Assembly: GCF_901000735.1 (NCBI RefSeq)
Contig: NC_081551.1
Span: 9,504,101 to 9,568,100, forward strand
Direction of reading: 5' to 3'
DNA: 64,000 nucleotides
Origin: Corylus avellana
Taxonomy: Eukaryota > Streptophyta > Magnoliopsida > Fagales > Betulaceae
Positions 12,417-21,857 of the stretch are shown one piece after another. The notes under the pieces are model-generated. The model ran no database searches and was not told where the DNA came from. It was given only the letters and a program-made list of their open reading frames with translations. Both the position numbers and the translations under genes were made by a program. Positions within the stretch are counted from its first letter, which is position 1; each line of letters opens with the position of its first letter.

Positions 12417-13614
12417 TGTTGTGAGTTTTAAATGATACTCGCAAGTGCTCGAGTCAATTGCAATATACCTTTTGCAAGTGGAAGGTTGAATCTACAGGGA
12501 ATTGTATTTTTGAAAACTAAATATGTCTAAGTTAATTTAATCCTAACCTAGTTCTAAAAGATTTTCAATTTTGAAAGTAAGTAAACATAAACTAAATAAG
12601 ATAAAAAGAATAAACAATTAAGAAAGTGCTAAGGTTGTGGAATCCACACTCACCAATTCAGAACAACACATTCCATGTTCATCAAGATTACCCGAAGTTC
12701 TCACAAATAAAATCCTATGTATGTCATACTATACTTCACAAAGTAATTAAATCATCTAATCTATCCATCCATTACACAAATCACAAAAGATATCCGGATT
12801 AAATCAAATCATCAATTGTATCCGTAAGACAAATCATAAAAGATATCCAATTATATTTTGATTAATAAAGATTCAAGCAAAAAATTAAATGAAACTCTTC
12901 TAAATCATCACATTTATCCATAAATCATAATAGATATCCAAGAGAAATCTCAATAATTGAATTAAAGTAAAATAATTGAAACCTTAAAAACCCATAAAAT
13001 CAGATAATATTGACTTACATGAAAGTCTGTTGTTCTTCATCGATGAGGCTTCATCCTCAACCTTAGTTGAGAATTTACCTCCACATGATTATTGAAAATA
13101 AAACTTAAACCTAAAGAAAACTAAAACTAAAAAAGGAGAAAAACTGTATAAATTCCGACTTGGTCTCCTCACCTTTTTCTCTTGAGGCTTCGCAGTGTAT
13201 TTATAGGGGTTTCTAGGGTTTCAAACCCTAAAAGCGACACTAGGACATATCTAGCATACGACTGCGCTCGAGCGCATGGCCAGTGCACTCAATCACACTA
13301 GGGCATGTAACTTCTCCTGTGGCACAGGACTTGGGCGCTTGCAGTTTGCTGTTGGGTGTGGGTGTGCTCGAGCACAACGGATAGAGCACACATGAGCTCG
13401 AGCGCAAGATGGTGCGCTCGATCCTACTTTGATGGCACTTTTTCCAGCTTTCTTTCAAACTCCGTATTTTTCATTTTAAATGCGCAGTTTTCCCTTAGCG
13501 ACCTACAAAACACTAAAAACAAAGAACTAACACAAAATATCAGATTATGACACAGCTAAAGGATTTACAAATGTAAATTAAGGGGCTCAAATATGCAATA
13601 TTTGGTACTCATCA
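12417..13614 (-). repeat. 3' LTR of the gag-only element, copy A
   Basis: 1198 bp. On the minus strand CTATAAATA (13198-13206) is a good TATA box. The stretch 13259-13440 is rich in GCGCTCGA half-sites, including the perfect palindrome TGCGCTCGAGCGCA at 13263-13276. The other LTR lacks this palindrome block. Confidence 0.83.
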
Positions 13615-14929
13615 AATACCCTCAAACTTACATTTTGCTAGTCCTTTAGAAAAACTAAACTAAAAATAAAATGAAAGCAAGAAATATAAATCCTCTTTCG
13701 TGGGAGAGACAATTGCATTTAGCATATGCAATAAGCCTTTTAAACCCTAGGCATTCCTAGTGGACGAGTGAAGTCTTGTAAGGCTTTAACAGTAATGATA
13801 CCCACAAACATTGTCAGTGCTATGTTATTGAAAAGAATAAAGTTTCACACAAACCATGGTTCTCATTCATAAGTATGCTTAACAAGACAAACACCATCAT
13901 TACAATCATTAGGGCACCCAAAATCAATTCACTCATAAGTGGGCAATTGAGACAACACATATTCCATTAAGTGCAAAATGATATTAACATACAATCATCA
14001 GGCTTTAATTTACTCAAAGTTTGTGTACCTCAAAGTTCATAGGAATTCTATCAGTTGAAGACAACCAAGGTTTAAGTCAAGATATGCTTTTTTTTTTTTT
14101 TTTTTTTTTTTTGTAGGCTGTGCAATGTTTGGCTCCCTTAAGCTTTCTAATTGACCTATGTAACGAGTGTTAGGCCAATAACTCCTAAACCAGATGGTTT
14201 TAGGACATTAGATGTAAACATCCCTATGGGCTTAATAACTCAAGTCAAAATGCTTCAAAGCCAAACTAGCTATACAATCAACCAACTTGAATTTCACACA
14301 TTTTTACGCGAACATTCAATCCTTAATGAGGCAAGATGTCCAGTTACTCAGTGAAAAACTCAAAATGATTATTTTATTTTTTATTTTTTCTTAACAAGCC
14401 AAAGTTATTCATCAACAAGTCATCCAACAAATCTCAAGATACATATGATTCAATTCAAATATCATACCTCACAGAATATATGCTAATGTGCTCATGATAA
14501 TCAACTCAAAACAAGTGAAGTCTTTCTAGCCCAAAAATGAGTCAAAGGACTCAGATTCCTAATGATATGATGATATGTTGAAACTTTTACGCAAGCCAAT
14601 GAAAATCAAACCACTGGTACAGCTAACTCATGCTTAACAACAACATAGCAATTTTTTTTTTTTTTTTTTAGATAGATAAAAACAAACAAATAGACAGAGT
14701 GTATTTCCATACCCCCAAACTTGAATTACATATTGCCCTCAATGTGTAGTATAGAAATACATTACCAGAAGTGCAGAAACATCAAGGTGTGAAAAAGGCC
14801 AGGGTGTCCACCAAACTTAAACACCAAAACACCTGTCAACAAAACTAACAGCAATATTTATCACAAAAACAAACATCAAAAGATTAATTGCTGTGAGAAA
14901 CAAAAATAAAATGACAAAAGAAAAAGAAC

Positions 14930-15873
14930 TTAGAAATGTAGTGCGAAAAATAAAAAAGAAAAAATACCGTACTTTCCCCTATCATTTGGATGTCCAACCA
15001 ATTCCTTCCACCATTTTTTCTTTAAAACTTCATAGAACTCAGGAAGAATGTATCGCCATCTTAAGTAGCCAACTTCCTTGCTTAGACAAATTTTCTTAGG
15101 AAGATGGTTCCTAGATTTGTGACCTTGTGTGCATAAATTCTTGAAAAGTTTTGCATACGACGGTTGTTTGAACATTGAGGAAATGAAGCTTGGGGTTCAT
15201 GATTTGTCTCAACAGGGATGGTGATGAGGGAAGGAGCTTTAGTACTCACTTCCTTGTCATTGGACAAATTTGGAGTTAGCAGGGGCTCAATTTTCTCCTC
15301 TTTTTCTTCCACCTTGTTGTCAACAGTTTTCCCACTCCCAAGTATGGTGGTGGCATGGACATTCTCATGATAAGAATAACTGGAACCTCATCAATCATGT
15401 AGTGCCCTCTAGCCATCAGTTGACTTTGAAGCTTTTCTACCTCTATTCTGTTATATTTAGCAACTAGATGACCGATCTATCCTTCCACCTTTGCAATTGT
15501 TTCAGTGTTTGCCATAGCGGCATCTTTGATTTCTTGCAGGGACTGGCCAGTTATTTGCATGAATGTTTTGAGAGAGTCTTCCAATGAATATTGTTGAGGA
15601 GGATAGTCATATGATAAAGGATGGAGGACTTGGTTATCGAACTGGGAATAGTCTGGATGGTGTAGTTCATGGGGAAGCATAACTTCCTGTAGCCTAAGCT
15701 GACCATAGGAAATCAAAATGATTGTTCCATCCCAATGTATAAAATTGGCATTTGATTCAAACCCTGGGCAAGAGAAATTAGTGTTCATTTGCTCATATGA
15801 AAAATTAGAAAATTGTCCGCAGAATGGACAATTACTATCACTATGATGAGGATTGGAGCAATATGAACATGGT
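14930..15873 (-). pseudogene. Gypsy-type gag relic of the gag-only element, copy A
   Basis: Read on the minus strand from about 15873, the frame contains a CSYC...NPHH...NCPFC cysteine/histidine cluster. It then has a segment ending ANTETIAKVEG, an acidic middle with NDKEVSTKAPS, and a basic tail with CTQGHKSRNHLPKKI and GHPNDRGKYGIF. I associate this protein with gag-like polyproteins of Athila/Tat-related elements in dicots. The frame is broken near 15475, around 15370-15390 (a short loss relative to copy B) and near 15170. No pol follows. The protein name is family recognition, not a search result. Confidence 0.6.
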
Positions 15874-16179
15874 TTATGTAGTGTGAAAATGTGAGGGTAG
15901 TTGGTAGGAGCGGGTGTCTTACAACTAGGGGAAGTATTAAAATTACAAAACGAAAAATTTATGCTTCACCCTCACTCTTTAGCATGCAAATATCCAACAT
16001 AAAACAGTAACCAATTTTTTTTTTTTTTTTCCGAACAAAAATAAGTATTATAAAATAAAAAAGAAGAATTGACACAGAAGCATAAAACTAAACAAAAATA
16101 CCAAAAATTAAAAACTCACAAAACGGACCAAAAATAAATTTGGCAAAATTGGGTATTGATCCGTCTTGGTGTAGTATGC

Positions 16180-16410
16180 AGAGGTGCGCTCTAGCGCAAG
16201 TTGGATGGGATCAAGCGCAGGTGCGCTGGCTCCTATGCTGGTGTTGTCTGCTGCGCTAGTGCACTCGTACGCAGTGTGGATAGGATCGAGCGCTGAGCCA
16301 TCTACTACCACTGGTGCGCTCGAGCTTAGGAGGGCAGGGATTGAGCGCAGGCCGTGAGTGCGCTCGAGCGTACTAGATGTGCACTCGATCGCACTTGCAT
16401 TGGTGTGCGT
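16180..16410. repeat. Cluster of GCGCTCGA-type half-sites, copy A
   Basis: Many imperfect copies of gtgcgctcgagc and tgcgct(a/c)gagcgca are packed into about 230 bp of the 5' untranslated region of the gag-only element. They are related to the cluster in its LTR. CpG-rich in an otherwise AT-rich element. Confidence 0.65.
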
Positions 16411-16581
16411 ACGGAGCTACAACAGAACTGCAAAACAGAAACAACAAAACAAAAAAAGAAAACCTTTTTTTTATATATATTAGAAACATGAATAAAAATT
16501 GCAAGAAAAAAAATCCTAATTATAACTAGTAGAAAAATAAAATCAATTTAAAAATAAATTATTTTCAAAAAGCAAACCAAT

Positions 16582-16605
16582 TTCCCGGTAACAGAGCCAA
16601 AAACT
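16582..16605 (-). other. Primer binding site of the gag-only element, copy A
   Basis: Immediately inside the right LTR. Reverse strand TTTTTGGCTCTGTTACCGGG is a decayed version of the TGGCGCCGTTGCCGGGG motif common to Athila/Tat elements. It fixes the element's orientation as minus. Confidence 0.6.
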
Positions 16606-17702
16606 TGTTATGAGTTTTAAATGATACTCGTAAGTGCACAAGTCGTTTACAATATAGCTTTTGCAAGTGCGAAGTTGAATCCCCAGAGAATTACGTTTTT
16701 GAAGACTAAATATGTCTAAATTAATTTAATCCTAACCTAGTTCCAAAAGATTTTTGATTTTGAAAGTAAATAAACATAAACTAAATAAGATAAAAAGAAT
16801 AATCAATTAAGAAAGTGCTAAGGTTGTGGAATCCTCACTCACCAATTCGGAACAACACATTGCATGTTCATGAAGATTACCCGAAGTTCTCACAAATAAA
16901 ATCTTATGTATGTCTTACTATGCTTCACAAAGTAATTAAATCATCTAATGTATCCATCCATTACACAAATCACAAAAGATATCTGGATTAAACCAAATCA
17001 TCAATTGTATCCGTAAAACAAATCACAAAAGATATCCAATTTTATTTTGATTAATAAAGATCCAAGCAAACAATTAAATGAAACTCTCATAAATCATCAC
17101 ATGTATCTGTAAATCACAATAGATAAGAGAAATCTCAATAATTAAATTAAAGTAAAACAATTGAAACATTCAAAACCCATAAATTCAGATAATATTAACT
17201 TACATGAAAGTGTGTTTTTTTCACCGATGAGGCTTCATCCTTAACCTTAGTTGAGAATTTGCCTCCACATGATTATTGAAAATAAAACTTAAACCTAAAG
17301 AAAACTAAAACTAAAAAGGGAGAAAAACTATACAAATTCGGACTTGGTCTCCCCACCATTTTTTATTGAGGTTTCGCAGTGTATTTATAGGAGTGTCTAG
17401 GGTTTAAAACCCTAAAAACGGCATGTAACTTCTCCTGCGGCACAACACTTGGGCGCTTGCAGCTTGCTGGTGGGTGTGGGTGCGCTCAAGCACAGGATGG
17501 TGCGCTCGATCCTACTTTGATGGCACTTTTTTCAGCTTTCTTCCAAACTCCGTATTTTTTACTTTAAATGCACAGTTTTCCCTTATCGACCTACAAAACA
17601 CTAAAAACAAAGAACTAATACAAAATATCAGATTATGACATAGCTAAAGGATTTATAAATGTAAATTAAGGGGCTCAAATATACAATATTTGACACTCAT
17701 CA
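16606..17702 (-). repeat. 5' LTR of the gag-only element, copy A
   Basis: 1097 bp. Matches 12417-13614 but lacks about 100 bp around the GCGCTCGAGCGC palindromes. Followed by ACGAG. Confidence 0.83.
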
Positions 17703-18259
17703 ACGAGCCAAAATGTTATCTTTTTTTTTCTTTTTCTTTTTCTTTTTCTTTTTCTTTCGGGCCATTGGGAGTAGCCAAACTACCGACCGAAAGGGTGACT
17801 TAAACCATCCCCATGGCCAAAGGGCCTAAAGCCTTTGGGGATGGTTTTGGCCACCCCCTTTTTGGTTATTTGAGGGTGGTCGAACCACCCCTATAGGCTT
17901 TGGGGGTGGTTTGGCCACCCCCATACCGGCCCTAGGGGTGGCTTAGGTGGCTGAGCCACCCCCAATGACCAAAATGGGGGTAGCCGGCTAGCCCAATTGG
18001 AACCCTCTTTCTTCTTCTTCTTCTTCTTCTTTTTTTAATTATTTTTCTTCATTTTTATTTTATTTTTATTTTTTGTTAAGGCAAAGGATACGTTTCATGT
18101 TTTGATTGGGCTGGCATGGCGATCCATTTGTTTTTTTGACAGAATATAGACGGAGGTACTAACTCTGTATTTACCCATAAGACAAGTACCTTCTATGGTA
18201 CAAAATAAAACCTAGATGGGAAAAAATTAAGACGTTAAAATTTAGATACTAAAAAGGTA

Positions 18260-18940
18260 TTTAACCTAATTTATTAATAATAACCCGGGCACAACTTTCT
18301 ATATAAAATAGATTCATATTATTTTCTTTTGTTAAACCAAAAAAAAAAAAAAAAATTCTTTTCAATAATTTTGAACTCACACCTTACTCTTGTTCTTATT
18401 CTTATTCTTATTAGAAAAATGTAAAATCAGTCTTTATGGTTTATATGATTTATAATTAGCTCCGTATAATATTAAAATGAACTTAAAAGTTTTTGAGATT
18501 TACCAAAAAAATAATATATTTTCTACAATCAAATTTTGTCCACTAACTTTACAGATTTCATTAGTGTGACACTAATTTAAATAAGATACGTACCACAATT
18601 TTGTAAAGTCTTAACATTTGATGGAATATGAGTGTATAGAATAAATTAGTTTTTTGTCATACCTGAGGAACCTCTGAATTCATTTTAAAACTACATAGAG
18701 CTAATTGCAAATCAAATAAACTTGGTAGACTCATTTACATTTTTTCCTATCCTTAATGCCAACCCTCATTTACAACATTATCGCAATATTTCTTTTTACG
18801 CCGAGTGCCTACTAGAGTTTCCACCTATTATTCTGAGACGAGCAAAAAGCAAGCGGTACGTGTGTTAGGTTATTTTGTCGTCAAAAGCTGGAAGACATCT
18901 ACAAACTTCACAACAAGAAGCAATTTACTTCACATACCAT
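18260..18940. other. AT-rich upstream region of the ABCG gene, copy A
   Basis: No coding frame or repeat end recognised. Differs from copy B only by scattered substitutions and small indels. Confidence 0.5.
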
Positions 18941-18943
18941 TGC

Positions 18944-19028
18944 CACGTGAACTAAACAAATTTCCATGACAAAATATGTCTACAGAAACAAACAGCCACA
19001 AAAGTTGCACGTGAACCGTGTATAGAAA
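18944..19028 (+). promoter_or_regulatory. Putative ABCG promoter: two G-boxes and TATA, copy A
   Basis: CACGTG occurs at 18944-18949 and 19008-19013, followed by TATAGAAA at 19021-19028, about 160 bp before the start codon. A GA-rich leader (about 19146-19182) precedes the ATG. Paired G-boxes next to a TATA are a typical target for bZIP or bHLH factors. The functional role is inferred. Confidence 0.45.
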
Positions 19029-19187
19029 GTCGAGGAGCAATTGTGAATTTAATCCCTTTAAACCCCTCACTGTTTTCAGTTTGCAATTGAAGCCAAAATC
19101 CAGCAATTAAATAAGAAAAATTATCAACAAGAAGAAAATCATTTGAGATAGAAGAGAGAGGAGAGAAGAGAGAAGAGAGCTTCCTCA

Positions 19188-21056
19188 ATGAAGAAACAAG
19201 GGTGTGAGATTGAAGCAATAGGCATCAACTACAGCATCCAAACACAAAACAAACAGTACCCATTGAAGATCTTCTGTAAAGAGAATCCTCAAGCAGACCG
19301 CCAAGTCCTAAAGGCAGTGAACTGCCGAGCCAAACCATGGGAGATTCTCGCCATTGTTGGTCCGAGTGGAGCTGGAAAGTCTTCCCTTCTGGAAATCCTA
19401 GCAGGGAAACTCACACCACAAAGTGCTTCCATTTTTGTGAACCAAAAGCCCATCAACAAAGCTCACTTCAAGAAAACATCAGGGTATGTCACACAGAAGG
19501 ATACCCTTTTTCCTTTACTTACAGTTGAAGAAACCTTAATGTTCAGCGCAAAGCTAAGGCTAAGGCTTCCACCGGCTGAGCTGAGCTCCAGGGTTAAGTC
19601 CTTGATCCAGGAGCTTGGCTTGAGCCGTGTCGCCGGAGCTCGTGTCGGAGACGACAGGGTTCGCGGGATATCGGGCGGAGAAAAGCGCCGCGTTTCGATC
19701 GGCGTCGACGTGGTACATGATCCCAAAGTGCTGATTCTTGATGAACCAACTTCAGGGCTGGACAGCACATCAGCTCTTCAAATCATTGACATGCTTAAGA
19801 CCATGGCGGAAACCCGCGGCAGAACCGTAATTCTCAGCATCCATCAGCCTGGCTTCCGGATTGTAAAGCTGTTCAACACAATTTTGTTGTTGGCTAATGG
19901 CTGCGTCTTGCACCATGGCGCGGTGGATCAGCTTGGGGTGAACTTAAGGCTGATGGGTATGGAGCTTCCTCTTCATGTCAATGTTGTTGAATTCGCCATC
20001 GAATCCATCGACACCATTCAACAGCACAGAAAATTTCAGCGTGTTGATCACAAAGAAATGCTGCTGCAGCTGCCATCAACAACCAGCCTGCAAAAGAAAG
20101 AAGATGGTAAGTTCACACTACAACAGCTCTTTCAACAATCAAAGGTCGTGGATGAAGAAACAATCAATGTTGGAATGGATTTAAATTTCCCACTTGACTT
20201 TGCAAATTCTAGACTCCGAGAAACCATGATTCTCACTCATAGATTCTCCAAGAACATCTTCCGGACAAAGGAGCTATTTGCTTGCCGGACGATTCAAATG
20301 CTGATCTCAGGGCTTGTGCTTGGCTCGATCTTTTACAATCTGAAAGATGATTTGGTTGGAGCACAGGAAAGGGTAGGTCTGTTTGCATTCATTTTGACTT
20401 TTTTGCTATCATGCACCACAGAAGCTCTGCCAATCTTTCTGCAAGAGAGGGAGATTCTTATGAAGGAAACATCTTGTGGAAGCTACAGGGTCTCATCCTA
20501 TGCAGTAGCCAATGGACTTGTTTACTTGCCATTTCTACTAATCCTAGCCATTTTATTCACAGTGCCCTTATACTGGCTCGTTGGACTCAATCACAACTTC
20601 ATGGCCTTTCTGCATTTCTTGTTGTTAATTTGGTTAATTCTGTATACAGCAAATTCAGTTGTGGTGTGTTTCAGTGCTCTGGTGCCTAATTTCATCGTCG
20701 GGAATTCGGTGATTGCCGGCGTCATGGGATCCTTTTTTCTCTTCTCTGGTTACTTCATATCAAAGCAGGGGATTCCAAGTTACTGGATTTTCATGCATTA
20801 CATATCGTTGTTCAAGTATCCGTTTGAAGGGTTTCTAATAAATGAGTTCTCTAACTCAGGAAAGTGCTTGGAGTACATGTTTGGGACATGTGAAGTGAGT
20901 GGAGAAGATGTGCTTAGAGAAGAAGGCTATGGGGAGGATAGTAGGTGGAGAAATGTTGTTGTTATGGTGTGCTTCATCTTGGTTTACAGGTTTATTTCTT
21001 ATGTCATTCTTAGATGTAGATGCTCACAGAGAGGGCTCAAAGATGCCCTTATCTGA
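19188..21056 (+). CDS. ABCG-subfamily half-transporter, copy A
   Basis: 622 residues in one exon. The nucleotide-binding domain comes first: Walker A GPSGAGKS (58-65), signature ISGGEKRR (161-168), Walker B VLILDEPTSGLDS (181-193, with D185/E186) and H-loop SIHQP (217-221, H219). The ABC2-type membrane domain follows, with about six hydrophobic spans between residues 362 and 612. This reverse order (NBD before TMD) and the length define the WBC/ABCG half-size group, which dimerises to export lipids, hormones or secondary metabolites, usually at the plasma membrane. By memory it is closest to the intron-poor Arabidopsis ABCG10/ABCG5 group; the substrate is unknown. The start codon follows a GA-rich leader and is the first ATG of the long frame. 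It is convergent with the PPR gene. It differs from copy B at residues 24 (Y/H), 258 (M/L) and 618 (K/R). All catalytic motifs are intact. Confidence 0.95.
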   Translation: MKKQGCEIEAIGINYSIQTQNKQYPLKIFCKENPQADRQVLKAVNCRAKPWEILAIVGPSGAGKSSLLEILAGKLTPQSASIFVNQKPINKAHFKKTSGYVTQKDTLFPLLTVEETLMFSAKLRLRLPPAELSSRVKSLIQELGLSRVAGARVGDDRVRGISGGEKRRVSIGVDVVHDPKVLILDEPTSGLDSTSALQIIDMLKTMAETRGRTVILSIHQPGFRIVKLFNTILLLANGCVLHHGAVDQLGVNLRLMGMELPLHVNVVEFAIESIDTIQQHRKFQRVDHKEMLLQLPSTTSLQKKEDGKFTLQQLFQQSKVVDEETINVGMDLNFPLDFANSRLRETMILTHRFSKNIFRTKELFACRTIQMLISGLVLGSIFYNLKDDLVGAQERVGLFAFILTFLLSCTTEALPIFLQEREILMKETSCGSYRVSSYAVANGLVYLPFLLILAILFTVPLYWLVGLNHNFMAFLHFLLLIWLILYTANSVVVCFSALVPNFIVGNSVIAGVMGSFFLFSGYFISKQGIPSYWIFMHYISLFKYPFEGFLINEFSNSGKCLEYMFGTCEVSGEDVLREEGYGEDSRWRNVVVMVCFILVYRFISYVILRCRCSQRGLKDALI

Positions 21057-21857
21057 AGAATATGGTGAAAATCTCTCTCTCTCTCTCTCTTGTTTGTGGA
21101 CAAGATGATGGTTCACATGTCTTGGACTTTACTTATGACAGCATGGAAAGATGAAAAAACAATAATAAAATTAAAAAAAAAAAGGTGTAATTTCTGCCAC
21201 CAGATTGTACTAAAATGATAAGTTGGTTTTCATGTTCAATATTTCAAACATGACCTCTCTCTCTCTCTCTCTCTCTCTAACACATATTCACCAGGCTCTT
21301 CTTTTTCTTCTTCTTCTCTTTATGGTTTGTGTTTTTGTTCTTGTTTGTATATGCTTGGTGGACAGTACAAAATGTGACAGTACAGTTCTGTATATAAACA
21401 AGAGAAACTTTTTACTCTGAAAAACCCAACACACTCCAAAACTGTAAAACAGCACAAATTTTAAGTAAATTAAAACCATAATTAATTTATTAATTTAAGC
21501 AGCTCCCAGAATCATATCACGACATGGCACATTTAACTGCAACATAGCTGGCCCAATTGGTACAACTGCAGACAGAGGAGCATGTTTGCCAAAGGCTGTT
21601 AGTTCTGTCTACCAATATCCTAAATTGGCCGACTAAACATATGATATGCCCCCTAACAATTAATTATACTGACCTCCCTCCAGGCTCTCTGTAATTCTCC
21701 ATGCTAGAGGGGATATGTGTATGTCGTCTTCCTACACCTCCAGGGAGATGAGGGTAAAAAATGCTTAATTGTAAGATTAGTTTTTGAGTTTCTGTAAATT
21801 GAGGAAAAGAATCAATCAGTGTTGGTAAAAGGGATACAAAGAGCAGAGCATTTGATT
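21057..21857. other. Convergent intergenic region between ABCG and PPR genes, copy A
   Basis: Holds the 3' regions of both genes and no gene of its own. Contains CT microsatellites at about 21072-21090 and 21254-21278. Both are shorter than in copy B. Confidence 0.7.

Larger units (their letters stand above)
12417..17702 (-). mobile_element. Gag-only (TR-GAG-like) LTR retrotransposon, copy A
   Basis: LTRs at 12417-13614 and 16606-17702 begin TGTT and end CATCA, flanked by ACGAG (12412-12416 and 17703-17707). Transcription runs on the minus strand. The sequence next to the right LTR, read in reverse, resembles the TGGCGCCGTTGCCGGGGA-type primer site usual in Athila/Tat Ty3-gypsy elements. A TTTGAGGG purine tract abuts the left LTR. 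The 3-kb interior holds only a broken gag-like frame and no protease, reverse transcriptase or integrase. This is the layout of TR-GAG or LARD-type non-autonomous elements. The LTRs differ by many substitutions and a block of about 100 bp, so the insertion is older than the split of copies A and B. Confidence 0.85.
12008..18259. repeat. GC-rich foldback element carrying an LTR element, copy A
   Basis: The left arm (about 12008-12411) and right arm (about 17708-18259) are inverted copies. The outer parts contain TTAAATACC, a stretch with GACAGAATATAGAC, and GGAACCCTCTTTC (rc on the left). The inner parts hold repeated GGGGGTGGC/GCCACCCCC palindromic blocks. The loop is interrupted by the LTR element with TSD ACGAG. 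The outer terminal duplication could not be settled. Confidence 0.7.

Noticed and set aside
12008..18259. Tandem duplication of an LTR (12417-13614 and 16606-17702)
   Set aside because: Matching TG...CA ends, flanking ACGAG duplication, primer-site and purine-tract remnants show the two are LTRs of one element.
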